This document shows, one piece after another, positions 10,622-21,420 of a stretch of DNA of 64,000 nt. The stretch lies in assembly GCF_036884655.1 (NCBI RefSeq), contig NC_088345.1, positions 35,851,501-35,915,500 of the forward strand, in the 5' to 3' direction. A program made the position numbers and the translations under genes. The DNA is from Musa acuminata AAA Group (lineage: Eukaryota; Streptophyta; Magnoliopsida; Zingiberales; Musaceae). The notes beneath the pieces were generated by a model. It was not told where the DNA came from. It saw nothing but the letters and a program-made list of their open reading frames with translations, and did not search any database. How positions within the stretch are numbered: position 1 is the stretch's first letter; each line of letters begins with the position of its first letter.

Positions 10622-12091
10622 TGTTATGATCAAGAGCACTAAGAGTGGGGGAGGGGGGGGTGAATTAGTGCAGCGGAAAACTTTCGACGATTAAAACTGC
10701 ATTCGTACGATAAGAGCGATTTCGATAGAAAAGCCGATTTGTAAATCACTTTAACTTGTGATCAAGTAAGATGCAGTTAAAGCGAATCTATAAAGGTAGT
10801 TTGCAGTTATAATGGAAATCAGAATGTAAGTGCAAACTGAAATATGATGTTCGTACGATAAAATTGATTTACGTCTAAACACCGATTTGAAAAATATTGA
10901 ACTTTGAAACACGATCGTAAATGCGTAGAAGGTAGTAAGCTATTAAGGAGGTTTGCAGTAAAGATAATATGCTCAAAGTAAATGCAAACCAGAGAGCACC
11001 GTAATTTTAGAGTGGTTCGGTCAATCTTGACCTACATCCACTTCTGGCTTCCTCCACTGATGAGGTCACCGACGTCCACTAGAGGCCTTCCTTCAATAGG
11101 CGAAGGCCAACCACCCTTTTACAGTTTCACTCCTTTTGACGGGCTTAGGAGACAACCCTTACAGAATTTTTTCTCCTCTCTTGAAAGATCAGAACTTGGA
11201 AGAAAAGAGGGAGGAGAACTTCTAACTCATACAACACTTTTGAGCTCTAAAAATCACAGAGTAAGATCAAGATTTCGGTGTTTTTTGTTGCCCTTTCATT
11301 GCTGAAAGGGTGGGGTATTTATAGGCTCCAACCCAGTTTGAATTCCGAGCTCAAAACTGTTAATTCCCGAAATTCCAGGGTCTGACGGTTGCATCGCCTG
11401 ACTAGGGCGGTTGCACCTCCTGGCAGAGCTCGAAGACTGAGCCTTTGGGCGGTGCCACCTCCTGCCAGAGCTCGGAGACCGAGCTCAAGCGGTTGCACCG
11501 CCCAGCCAGAGCTCGGAGACTAAGCCTTGGGCGATGCCACCGCCGACCAGGCAGTGCCACCTCTAGCCAAAAAATTTGGGTCCGAATGGGCTGATCCATT
11601 CGACCCAATTTGGGTCTGTTAAGGGCCTAATTGCCTCAAGATTAAGTTAATGGGATCACCTCCCATTTCTAACTTAATCATCATGCTAACTATGATTTTT
11701 CTTAAAACATTTACTACAACTTGCTTCGGTGCGTCAATCGCTTCTTCCGGTGAGCTTCCGGCAAACTTCCGTCGATCATCCGATGAACCCTTAGTGATGC
11801 TCCTGCAGACTTTCGGCAAACTCCTGGACTTGCGACGATCCACTTGGCGAGTTCCGACGAGCTTCTTTTGGTAAGCTCCTGGACTTCTCGGATTTGTTCC
11901 CGTAGAACCTCCGACGATCGTCCGAACTTCTGTCGAACTCTCGAACTCCCACTGTGATCATAGTCTTGACTCCGACGTAACTCCTGCTGCATGTCTTACT
12001 TTCATCGTAGTTAATCCTGCACACTTATCTCAACATATGGATTAGATAACAAATGACAATTGACATCATCATCAAAATCCGAGATTCAACA
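10622..12091 (-). mobile_element. 5' LTR of element A
   Basis: Plus-strand TGTTATGATC...GATTCAACA, 1470 bp. The TATA box is at 11316-11324 (minus strand), with U3 GGCGGTTGCACC-type repeats at about 11384-11560 immediately upstream. It is close to the 3' LTR but with scattered substitutions and a different G-run, so the insertion is not brand new. Confidence 0.88.
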
Positions 12092-13345
12092 AACTTATTA
12101 ATACACCCATCATGATTCCTATCATGATGTAACTTTCTGAAAATGATGTCAAGGCATGACATCCATTTTCAAGTCTTATATTTCAAATATGAAGGATAAC
12201 AATCATACAATTCATTCTATGACCAGATATCAATTTGTAATATTTCAAATTAAGCTCTAGATATCTTATCATAATACAAACATTTCAAGTGTAAAATTGC
12301 ATACATTTATCATTAATTTACCACATATTTCTCCCCCTTTGTCATCAACAAAATGGAGAACGATCCAACTATATATGTAATTGTGGTAAAAATTCATGTC
12401 AATTTTCAACTTGTAAAGAAATTCATACCAATTATTTTTCAAGCATTCATGATATGATATCATTCATTAACTTCTTTTCTTTTACTTATCATCAAAACTC
12501 TGCATGAAGAAGGAAAGAAGGAAGGTAAAAACCATTGAGAACCAACTTTAAATGAAATTAAAAATGATAAGAGAGTTTCATTAAATCTTGCTTCATTTTT
12601 TACAAGGATCAAGATATACATGTGAAATTAAATCCTTGCAAGTGTTCATCTCAAAAACAATTCTTCCTTCATCAAGAAGGAATTCATGTGAAAGAATCAT
12701 TATATCAAATCCATTTCTCAATTTAAAAATTTACAAGAGATAAATCCATGAGAGATGCATTTGTCAATTAATTCCATATATAAAAAATCATTAAGTGATG
12801 GAGCATGGATATGAAATAGCTTTGATATGGCATAGGCTCATAAAAGCTCCATTCAAGAAATACATTAAGTTCGGAAGAGAAATACAACAAAATCATGCAT
12901 TCGGACATGTTTTGTCATAGCTTTTCAATCAAAATCATGAAGATACACATGATATTGCATGATCATAGAAACTTTTTACAAACTTTCCAATGTGAACATG
13001 TTATTGAAGCACACAATCAAGTAAAATTCTCATCATAAAATTATAAGCACAGAATTTAAGTCCGAAAATGAAATTTAATAGATTCATGCATTCGGACAAA
13101 TCAACATTCCTAATTCTCTTTTAATAAAATCAAATTGTTCTTCACTTAAATGTTATGTAAAAATATCGGCTAATTGATGTTTTGTATCAATAAACTCTAG
13201 GATTACAACATGATTAGTGACATGATCTCGTATAAAGTGATGCCTAATATCAATATGTTTTGTTCTAGAGTATTGAATGAGATTCTTTGTTAAACATATT
13301 GTACTTGTGTTATCACATTTTATGGGGATATTTTTAAGATGAATC
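12092..13345 (-). mobile_element. Element B, AT-rich 3' internal region
   Basis: B continues from the right-hand AACTT duplicate. The region is AT-rich and non-coding, with the polypurine-like internal motif at about 12332-12356 (minus-strand GATGACAAAGGGGGAGAA). Its layout is the same as 5330-6500 in A and 59495-60550 in I. It leads into the C-terminal RNase H coding of B. Confidence 0.75.
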
Positions 13346-14558
13346 TTATAATCCTAAAGTGTTTTTCATACACACAACTTGTGCACAGCATGCACTAGCT
13401 GCAATATACTCAGCTTTGGTTGTAGATAGTGCAATCGAGTTTTGTTTCTTGGATGACCAAGAAACAACTGCGTGTCCTAAAAACTGACATGTTTCGGATG
13501 TACTTTTTCTATCTAATCTATATCTAGCAAAATCCGCATAACCATATGCAATTAGTTCAAGGTTCTCGGATTTTGGATACCATAATCCTAGAGGTATCTT
13601 TAAGATATCTAAGTATTTTTTTAACTGCTTTGAGATGAGATATCTTACGATTAGATTGAAACCTAGCACAAAGACCTACACTAAACTTGATATCCGGTCT
13701 TGTTGTTGTCAGGTATAGTAGACTTCCTATCATACCCCTATATGTTTTTTGATCAAAGCTTTCTCCACTTTCATCAATTTCAACTTAGTGGAGGTACTCA
13801 TGGGAGTGTTGATAGCTTTTGAGCTATCTATATTTAACCTTTTTAGCAAATCTAAAGCATATTTTGTTTGACTAAGAAATGTACCATTACTTAGTTATTT
13901 GATTTGTAAGCCTAAAAAGAAAATTAATTCCCCCATCAAACTCATTTCAAATTCAAGATTCATACTTTTAGCGAATGAATCGCAAAGTGATTCATTCATT
14001 GAATTGAAAATAATATCATCAATATAAATTTGAACAATAAGAAAATTAATTTTAAAATATTTGATAAACAATGTAGTATCGACCTTGCCTTTAGAGAAAT
14101 TATTTTTAATAAAAAATGAACTAAGTCTCTCATACCAAGCCCTTGGGGCTTATTTTAAACCATAGAGAGCTTTAGTTAGTTTAAACACATGATTAGGGAG
14201 ACTATTGTTCTCAAATCTGGGAGGTTATTCAACATAAACTTCTTCGGAAATGAAGCCAATAAGAAAATCACTTTTAACATCCATTTGAAACAACTTAAAA
14301 TTATTACTACTAGCATAGGTAAGGAGCATCCTTATGGCTTCTAATCGAGCCATAGGAGCGAAGGTTTCTTCGTAATCGATACTTCTTCTTAGTTGAAACC
14401 TTTAGCCACTAATATAGCCTTGTTTCTAACCACGATACCATATTCATCTTGCTTGTTTCTAAAGACCCATTTAGTACCAATAACTAAATAGTCATTTAGC
14501 CTAGGAACAAGCTTCCACACCTCATTTCTCTCAAATTGATTTAACTCATCTTGCATTA
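13346..14558 (-). pseudogene. pol: Copia reverse transcriptase-RNase H of element B, broken
   Basis: Minus-strand reading, from about 14540 downward, gives LNQFERNEVWKLVPRLNDY (start of the copia RT domain), then QMDVKSDFLIGF and, near 14005-14025, the catalytic IYIDDIIF. RNase H follows in the open frame 13346-13669: YADFARYRLDRKST, QFLGHAVVSWSSKKQNSIA, LSTTKAEYIAAS. Several stops and frameshifts lie between the blocks, and the last RNase H residues run into a frameshift near 13340. The 5' edge is cut at about 14558 by C-group DNA. Upstream integrase sequence of the same family is found only at 37881, beyond the 23-kb insertion block. Confidence 0.85.
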
Positions 14559-14766
14559 CCAGGTCCCTCTACTACCGCAGGCGCCGGTTGCCTCTACTGC
14601 CGCCGCTGCTTCTCGGCCACTTCAACGCCACCCTTCTGCTTCGTTACCGAGCCACCACCGCTGCCAGCCACCGTGCGACGACCGTCGTTTCAATAACTGC
14701 TTCTTTTCAGTAATCTAGGGTTGTTTGATAAGACCCTAAAGGTCTTATCGTCGCTCTGATACCAAT
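14559..14766 (-). mobile_element. C-group leader fragment and PBS left of C1
   Basis: This is GC-rich sequence like the C-group 5' leader (14559-14695), then AGTAATCTAGGG and one PBS/LTR-end unit. The PBS (TGGTATCAGAGC on the minus strand) is 14753-14764, directly beyond the C1 3' LTR. A PBS outside a 3' LTR means that another C-type element, read in the same direction, once used this LTR as its 5' LTR. That makes this part of a C tandem. Confidence 0.6.
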
Positions 14767-15086
14767 TGATAAGATCCTAAAGTCTTATCGTGCAAGAAAG
14801 GGGAGAAAGGGGAGAAATGGGGATGATAATGATCGCTTCGAGGGGATCGGCCTCCTAGGGTTTGTCCAAAGACAAAATAGTATTTTTCATAGATTACTGA
14901 AAAGAAGTAGTTACATCCCTATTTATAGAGTTCCACCCATAGTCCATCAGGACTTGAACTCTAATAATAAATAAATAATAAATAAACCTCTACTTGACTC
15001 TAACTGAACCAAACCGATATAATAAACAACTGGACTAAATAGAATCAATAAACATTATTCAAAAGCTCAAAAAAAGGTTCCTAACA
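14767..15086 (-). mobile_element. 3' LTR of C1
   Basis: 320 bp. The minus-strand start is TGTTAGGAACC, followed by TATA box CTATAAATA (plus 14920-14928). The end is GACTTTAGGATCTTATCA, a short hairpin-forming terminus (GATAAGA...TCTTATC). Confidence 0.85.
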
Positions 15087-15169
15087 GTTTCTCCCTCTTC
15101 AAATCAGCCTTGTCCTCAAGGCTGAGCAGCATCAATCTCTAGGAGCTTCTCTTTCAGCACTTTAGCCAT

Positions 15170-16392
15170 AGACTATCTGCAACGCATCACAACCCGTTGA
15201 TCAAGTAAGTATGATCTCCACTTTTTGATAGTGTAAGCAACAAGTCGGTCTTTCAATGTAACAATCATTGCATGAAACTTCTAGCCCTGTATAATCAATT
15301 TTATCTTTGAACCTTTGCTATCACAAGTGAAAATCCGTCCATCAACTATCTTTACTTCGAATCTGTCATAGTCTTCAATGTGGTGGGCCAATCGGTCAAC
15401 AGTCTCACTGTCCATAAAATTGTTAGTGCTACTAGTATCAATCAAAACTATAACAGGCTGATGTTCCAGAGTTTTGCCAACTTCCATAGTTTGCGGGTTA
15501 GAGTAGTCGGCTAATGCATGCATTGTATATATGGTAGGTCCAACATCTTCATTAGAATTTATACCTTCATGATCGGAACCACATTCTTAGCTTTCGGTTC
15601 CTCTCTAATTGGTTCAATCATCAAAAATTGCCCTTGTTTACATCGGTGCTCCATACTCCATTTTTCATCATAATACAAACCCCTTGCTGATCTTTCCTTG
15701 CTAATTTTTTTCTCATGTAGATTTGTAAATGAGATTGCAGCTATCATAGTACGGGGTTGACGAGCCTTAACTTCACACCGGATCTCTGGAATAAGCCCTT
15801 CAATAAATGTATCCAGAAGTTGTCGGTTCGACCAATCTCTAGCTTGATTTGATAATCTTTCAAATGTACTCTGATATTCCAACACTATAGAAGTTTGATG
15901 AATTTTGGCGAGCTGACAATCAACATTCTCATATTCGGATGGGCCAAAGCGAACAAGAAGCCCTCTTTTGAACTACTCCCACAAAGGAACTCCGTGGAAA
16001 GTTTCATACCAATCATACCATTGGAGTGCATCTCCCTCGAGCTGGATTAAGGCCACTTCTACCTTGGATTCTTCTGGGGTTCTGTGAAAACGGAAAAAAT
16101 TTTCTGTCTTAGAGATCCAATTGGTCGGATCTCCATTTTTCCATCTTGGAAATTCTATCTTCATGTGTGAGTAATTTGTGTCACAATCTTGGGGCCCTGT
16201 ATTTTCAGATCTGTGCAACGTAGAACTTGAGTCCCCATTTTGTTGAAATTTGCTGAGACTCTCCAGTAGGCTCTTTCTGAAATCATTAAGTGTTTCTTGC
16301 AATCGGTTCTCAATTCTGATTTCCAATACTTCCATTTGTGCTTTCACCGAGTTATCAGTGGCCATTGCGTAAGACTGCAAATCTGTAATCAC
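15170..16392 (-). pseudogene. gag: gag-protease of C1 (Ty3/gypsy, chromovirus-related), broken
   Basis: The frame opens around 16392-16360 (MATDNSVKAQMEVLEIRIEN). A Ty3-type Gag core follows: FPRWKNGDPTNWISKTENFF, VALIQLEGDALQWYDWYETF. After a stop near 15973, LEYQSTFERLSNQARDWSNR and LIPEIRCEVKARQPRTM follow. A variant zinc knuckle (HRCKQG) lies near 15640. The aspartic protease motif at about 15430 reads VLIDTSSTNNFMDS, so the catalytic DTG is DTS. After IKLIIQG a stop occurs, then a short RNase-H-like stretch (AYTIKKWRSYL) and the pol tail. RT and integrase were deleted, not merely decayed. Confidence 0.8.
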
Positions 16393-17325
16393 AACTCCTG
16401 TTTTTTGTGTCGGTCAAGGGCATCAACACTATCGATGCGAAGTTGCCGAGGAGGTGGATGCCAAGGCAGTGCTGCAGTTGCTGCGTTGGAGGAAGAGTTG
16501 TTGCCCTGTTTCTATCGCTGCATAGGGTGAGAGCTCCGGGGCTAGAAGGCGACTACGTCGATGTGGTTGCATCTACTACGACCCAAGGGGCGATCGCCGA
16601 GCAGCGGGGTTGAGACTACGGTGATGGCAACCTGTGGTGATGGCAACCTGCGGTTGTGGCAGAATATGCTAAGAAAGGGGGAGGCAGCGTTGAAACGGCC
16701 GGGGTTGAGAAGAAGAATCAGTGTTGCGTGCGCTGCTGGGGTTGAGGCAGGGCAGCATACTTGCTACGGTTGCTGCGTTCATTATTGGAGGGCGACTGCT
16801 ACAGAACGAGGGGTTAGTCGTTGGCCAGGAGTAGCGGTGGCAGTGGTTGCTGGCCAAGAACTTTGGTGATTGGTGGCTGCAGTAAAAAAATGCAAAGTTA
16901 CTCTATTGTGGTCACCACGAAGAGGGGAGGTCGAGTGACTGCAGCTGCAACAGTTGCGACCCAAGGGAAGGCAGTGATGGTGGCGATGGTCGAGCGGCCG
17001 AGAAGCAGTAGCGGCGGAGGAGAAGGAGGAGTCGGCGGTGTCGCGTTTGGGAACCAGGGCAACTGATGAGTTGCCCTGTTTTTGTCTCTACGGATGCAGA
17101 GCAAGGAGGATCGACGGCCACTCCCCTAGCGGTGGAGAAGAGGCAGTGGTGGTCGGCGCAGGGAAGTAAACGTTCCTTCTTGGTTGAGAAGGAACAACGT
17201 GCGGGGCTGCTGGCTTCACCCTTTCTCACAATTTTTTTTTTTAATGATAGCTATGGCAACACAGCGAGAATGCCAAAGATCGCCACTCTGATACCTAATG
17301 ATAAGACCCTAAAGTCTTATTGTAG
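16393..17325 (-). mobile_element. C1 5' leader (GC-rich, non-coding)
   Basis: This is the region between gag start and PBS. It is rich in GGC/GCA-type trinucleotides and produces many overlapping small ORFs on both strands, none with a recognisable domain. Related sequence fills the C2 and C3 leaders (33103-34270 and 34430-35345), so it is a conserved untranslated leader, about 0.9 kb. Confidence 0.65.
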
Positions 17326-17337
17326 GCTCTGATACCA
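17326..17337 (-). other. Primer binding site of C1
   Basis: Minus-strand TGGTATCAGAGC is an exact match to the usual plant initiator-Met tRNA PBS, two bases from the LTR end (17340). A second, less exact copy (ACTCTGATACC) lies at about 17285-17295 after one LTR-end-like unit, as in the array at 37012. Confidence 0.85.
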
Positions 17338-17339
17338 AA

Positions 17340-17671
17340 TGATAAGACCCTAAACTCTTATTATAAAAAAGAAGAAGAGAAAGGGGATGATCACTTCGAG
17401 GGGATCGGCCTCCTTGATCGCTTCGAGGGGATCGACCTCCTAGGGTTTGTCAAACGACAGAATAATATTTTTCATTGATTACTGAAAAGAAGCAGTTACA
17501 TCCCTATTTATAGAGTTCCACCCAGAGTTCATCAGGACTTAAACTCTAATAATAAATAAATATGAAATATACCTCTACTTGACTCTAATTGAACTAAACC
17601 GAATCAATAAACAACTGGACTAAACAGACTCAATAAACATTATTCAAAAGCTCAGAAAAAGGGTTCTAACA
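17340..17671 (-). mobile_element. LTR shared by C1 (5') and C2 (3')
   Basis: 332 bp. It has the C1 PBS on its left and the C2 PPT (GAGGGAGGAAC, 17672-17685) on its right, so it closes two internal regions. This is the signature of a tandem pair formed by LTR-LTR recombination. Confidence 0.85.
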
Positions 17672-17757
17672 GTTCCTCCCTCTTCAAATCAGCCTTATCC
17701 TCAAGGTTGAGCAGTATCAATCTCGGGGAGCTTCTCTTTCAGCACTTTAGCTATAGA

Positions 17758-18975
17758 CTATCTACAACGCATCATAACTAGTTGATCAAGTAAGTATTGT
17801 CTCCACTTTTTGATAGTGTAAGCAACAGGTCGGTCTTTCAGTGTAGTAATCGTTGCATGAAACTTCTGGCCCTGTATAATTAATTTTATCTTTGAACCTT
17901 TGCTATCACAAGTGAAAATCCATCCATTAACGATCTTTACTTCGAATCTATCATAGACTTCAATGTGGTGGGCCAATCGGTCAACAATCTCACTGTCCAT
18001 AAAATTGTTAGTGCTACCAGTATCAATCAAAACTATAATAGACCGATGCTCTAGAGTTTCGGCAACTTCCATAGTTTATGGGTTAGAGTAGTTGGCTAAT
18101 GTATGCATTGTATGTACGGTACGTTCAATGTCTTCATTAGAATTTATACCTTCATGATCGGAGTCCACATTCTTAGCTTTCGGCTCCACTCCAATTGGTT
18201 CAATTATCAGAAATTGCCCTTGTTTACATCGGTGCTCCATACTCCATTTTTCATCATAGTACAAACCCCTTGCTGATCTTTCCTTCCTAATTTTTTTCTC
18301 ATATATATTTGCAAATAAGATCGCAGCTATCATAGTGTGGGGTTGACGAGCCTTAACTTCATACCGGATCTCTGGAATAAGCCCTTCAATAAATGTATCC
18401 ATAAGTTATCGGTCCGACCAATCTCTAGCTTGATTTGACAATCTTTTAAACCTACTCTGATATTCTAACACTGTAGAAGTCTGACGAATTTTGGTGAGCT
18501 AACAATCAATATTCTCATATTCGGATGGGCCAAAGCGAACAAGAAGCCCTCTTTTGAATTGCTCTCATGAAGGAACTCCGTGGAAAGTTTCATACCAATC
18601 GTACCATTGGAGTGCATCTCCCTTGAGCTGGATTTAGGCCACTTCTACCATGGATTCTTCTGGGGTTCTGTGAAACCAGAAAAAATTTTCTGCCTTAGAG
18701 ATCCAATTGGTCGGATCTCTATCTTTCCATCTCGGAAATTCCATCATCATGTGTGAGTAATTTGTGTCACAATCTTGGGGCCATTTTCCTGTATTTTCAG
18801 ATTTGTGCAACGTAGAACTTGAGCCCCCATTTTGTTGAAATTTGCTAAGGCTCTCCAGTAGGCTCTTTTTGAAATCAATAAGTGTTTCTTGCAGTTGGTT
18901 CTCAATTCTAATTTACAATGCTTCCATTTGTGCTTTTACCGACTTATCAGTGGCCATTGTGTAAGACTGCAAATC
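17758..18975 (-). pseudogene. gag: gag-protease of C2, broken
   Basis: It has the same layout as C1. The frame begins near 18957 on the minus strand, with a Gag core near 18690-18740 (EFPRWKDRDPTNWISKAENF). Stops lie near 18635 and 18400, and LIPEIRYEVKARQPHTMIA is near 18370. The protease motif near 18020 reads [15 protein letters not shown], with the catalytic DTG intact, unlike C1 (DTS) and C3 (DTD). The end reads KKWRQYLLDQ and then a stop. It belongs to the inverted pair with C3. Its leader is split by element D. Confidence 0.8.
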
Positions 18976-19054
18976 TGTAATCTCAACTTCTGTTTTTGGT
19001 CTCGGTCAAGGGCATCAATACTATCGATGCAAAGTTGCCGAGGAGGTGGATGCC

Positions 19055-19059
19055 AAGGG
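19055..19059. other. Target-site duplication of D, left copy
   Basis: AAGGG before the D LTR is repeated as AAGGG at 33098-33102. Removing one copy and D restores a C-leader reading that matches 16452-16475 of C1 closely. Confidence 0.9.
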
Positions 19060-20539
19060 TGCTAGTCATAGGTGCCCAGCAAGCCAATCACGTAAGTGAT
19101 GGCACGTGTGACTTGATACAGAATCTTTTTGCTTATTATATTTTAGCGTATATCACTTTATACCTATTGCATAAATGCATATATATATTGTGATGTCCTT
19201 GGATTTGTGCAATGGGAATCGGATCGTGATGAGATCACAATAATGAGATCGATTCACCTTTAAACACATATCCTAAATAATCCCGGTCATAGGTTACTCG
19301 AGAGGGACATCGTGATAACCAGATAGACTGGTGTGCTGTATACCCGTCCATATGATGGATGCAGCTGGTCTCATAGCTGCTCGTGTAGGGACACTAGGGA
19401 TACAGTACAGGTGCTCATTAGAGAATGAGTTCACTGATTGATCCGCTTACGGAATGCTGGATGGTTGATGATGCCTTATTGTCAAACAGCGATTCCGTAG
19501 TCCTAGTGGTGTATCTGGTCCTTAGACTTGAGACACCAAGGATGTCCTGTATGAGTGCTCCACTCTTTGATACCAGACTTATAGGTTTGGCTGTCCCAGA
19601 TCTAGTACAGCTGGTCATTGGGAGTGGTAGTCGACCTTACGAGGGCTATTGAGTGTCGACAGAGAATCATCCACTCTCGGCGTCATGAGAGAAATATCCC
19701 ATGTGTTCTTGCTCAGACAAATCCCTGGCCAGGGTCATTCGGGTTGAGAGAGAAAGAGTTCTCCGGGAGAATCCGATTAGAGCGAGACTCGAGTAGAAAC
19801 CGTATGGGTCTGACAACACCATGCTCGATATACGGTCTTTGGGATATTAGATGGATGAGGGACTATAGGTACATGGTAACTGAGGATAGACAGGTCCAAT
19901 GGATTGGATTCCCTTGTATCGTTTGGGGACTATGGCGTAGTGGCCTAGTACGTCCATAGTCGATGAGTCGAGTGAATTATTACAGAGATAATAATTCACT
20001 GAGTTAGAAGGAGTTCTGACAGGTATGACTCACGGCCAGCTCGATATTGGGCCTAGAGGGTCACACACATATGGTAGGCATTGCGATGAGTAGAGGTTCG
20101 GATATGAGATATCCGACGGAGCCCTTGTCTTATTGGATGCAGATCCAATACCCACTAGGGAAGGACCCATTAGGGTTTGACACGGGATCTCTATAAATAG
20201 GAGGGATTCACAGCCTCATAGGCTAGAGTCTTTGCTTGCCTTTCCTATTCTCCTCTCTCCACCTCAGAGTAGGCCTGGAGATTTGAGGAGCGTCGTCGCA
20301 TCCCTACTGTGTGGTCTAGGAGGACGCTTGACCTCCTTCACCCTGTCCTAAGGATCTGCAAGGAAACAGGGATATACGATCTCCCTAGGTAACACAATCT
20401 CTATACGCAGTTTTGTGTTTTGCGAATTTTTTGCGCACCAATCTTCGCACGACGACGAACATCTTTTTGGGAATCGGGGATTTTTGTTTTCTTGTTCTTC
20501 CGCTGCGCATATGATGTCGCCCCCCATGATTTCCCAACA
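19060..20539 (+). mobile_element. 5' LTR of D
   Basis: It starts TGCTAGTCATAGGTGCCC and ends GATTTCCCAACA. A TATA box TATAAATAG is at 20192-20200. The 113-codon ORF at 19618-19959 also occurs in the 3' LTR (32162-32503), where it is almost identical, but it has no recognisable domain and is taken as chance. Confidence 0.9.
20192..20200 (+). promoter_or_regulatory. TATA box of the D 5' LTR
   Basis: TATAAATAG in the context TCTCTATAAATAGGAGG, with an identical box in the 3' LTR at 32736-32744. Transcripts would start about 30 bp downstream, close to the CCTCATAGGCTAGAG stretch. Confidence 0.7.
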
Positions 20540-20540
20540 G

Positions 20541-20553
20541 TGGTATTAGAGCC
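20541..20553 (+). other. Primer binding site of D
   Basis: TGGTATTAGAGCC lies one base after the LTR end. It matches the initiator-Met tRNA type with one change (TGGTATCAGAGC expected). Confidence 0.85.
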
Positions 20554-20976
20554 AGGTTGTTCGTGCGAATGATTGGTTTTGAACTGCGTGTGTTGTGTTT
20601 ATGAAGAATTTTGACGTCAAAATCGTTGACGCAAAAGCGAGAAAGGGCAGCAACAGTTGCTGCCCTCGATCTGCGTGCGTGAAGCGCAGCCGAAGGCGGG
20701 CAGCACAGGGGCTGCGTCTGTAGTAGCCGGCCGGCGGCCTGCTTGCAGCAGCCTGCTTGCAGCAGCCTTGTTGCCGACGGGGCTGGCAGCCCACGGGCAG
20801 AGGCACCGCAGGGCAGCGACGCCTGCCGCCGCAAGGAAGCGACGCCTGACGCCGCAGGGCAGCGGCGTCTGCTGCCGCAAGGAAGCGGCGCCTGCCGCCG
20901 CAGGGCAGCGACACCTGCCGCCATTGCTCCCACGGGCGAAACCCCCCCCCCCCACAGGGGCGGCCGCCCGGCGGGA
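20554..20976 (+). mobile_element. D leader, left of E
   Basis: Non-coding leader that becomes strongly GC-rich at 20690-20970, with many GCCGCAAGGAAGCGACGCCTG-like repeats about 30-40 bp apart. ORFs on both strands here are repeat-driven. It is interrupted by E at CAGCA (20977-20981). Confidence 0.7.
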
Positions 20977-20981
20977 CAGCA

Positions 20982-21406
20982 TGTTAGGACCCTAGCTTGG
21001 AGAGTCCTAATTGAGAGGGACATTCATGTAAACTGTTAGGACTCTAGCTAGGAGAGTCCTAATTGAGAGGGACATTCTGTTAGGACTCTAGCTAGGAGAG
21101 TCCTAATTGAGAGGGGCATTCATGTAGGAGGTGTTTTCTTAGAGAAGAATTAGGAGTTGTAAGGGAATATGAGTCTTGACTAGGAGTTGGTTAGAAGTAA
21201 GAGTCTTAAATAGGAGTCCTATTTAGAGTTAGGGTTTAGAAGCCCTATAAATAGCCATGTATTCCTTCTCTTTTGATAAGCAATAGATGAATCTTTTCTG
21301 CAGCCTTTGAGCAGCAACTTGGAGGGAGGAACCCCTATAGAGTTCCAAGGAGGCCGATCCCCTAAAGAGATCAACCCCAAGTTTAGAATCTGCAAGGGTT
21401 CTATCC
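20982..21406 (+). mobile_element. 5' LTR of E, with tripled start
   Basis: The LTR begins with three successive copies of a 44-52 bp block TGTTAGGACTCTAGCTAGG... at 20982, 21034 and 21078. A TATA box (TATAAATAG) is at 21246-21254. The 3' end reads CTATCC where the 3' LTR reads CTAACA, so the terminal CA is mutated. Confidence 0.88.
21246..21254 (+). promoter_or_regulatory. TATA box of the E 5' LTR
   Basis: TATAAATAG within AGCCCTATAAATAGCC. The same box is at 26195-26203 in the 3' LTR. Confidence 0.7.
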
Positions 21407-21408
21407 CC

Positions 21409-21420
21409 TGGTATCAGAGC
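21409..21420 (+). other. Primer binding site of E
   Basis: TGGTATCAGAGC, an exact initiator-Met tRNA PBS, just after the 5' LTR. Confidence 0.88.

Larger units (their letters stand above)
3729..12091 (-). mobile_element. Element A: complete pol-less copia-type LTR retrotransposon with cargo ORF
   Basis: Its LTRs are 3729-5202 and 10622-12091 (1474 and 1470 bp), flanked by the 5-bp TSD AACTT (3724-3728 and 12092-12096). On the minus strand the order is 5' LTR, PBS, gag, Gag-tail remnants, an ORF of the plant transposon-protein domain type, an AT-rich region, PPT and 3' LTR. No integrase, RT or RNase H is present. The TSD and paired LTRs show that it inserted as a unit, so pol was probably supplied in trans by a relative. 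It sits inside element B. Confidence 0.9.
14767..17671 (-). mobile_element. Element C1: short gag-protease-only Ty3/gypsy element
   Basis: Its LTRs are 14767-15086 (320 bp) and 17340-17671 (332 bp), both TGTTAG...CTTATCA on the minus strand. A perfect PBS is next to the 5' LTR (17326-17337), and a PPT (GAAGAGGGAGAAAC) is at 15087-15101. The internal 2.25 kb holds a GC-rich leader, gag and protease, then jumps to the last codons of pol. No RT or integrase is present. The right LTR also serves as the 3' LTR of C2. No TSD can be defined, because both LTRs are shared with other C copies. Confidence 0.85.

Noticed and set aside
16393..17332. Host gene exon in the GC-rich region
   Set aside because: It matches the leaders of C2 and C3 and lies between PBS and gag, so it is element leader.
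19618..19959. 113-codon ORF kept in both D LTRs (also 32162-32503)
   Set aside because: Near-identity follows from LTR pairing. It has no domain and spans the promoter-proximal U3.
20385..21039. ORFs of 98-212 codons on both strands around the D leader GC tract
   Set aside because: They are low-complexity Ala/Arg/Pro products of a GC-rich repeat, with E inserted at one end.
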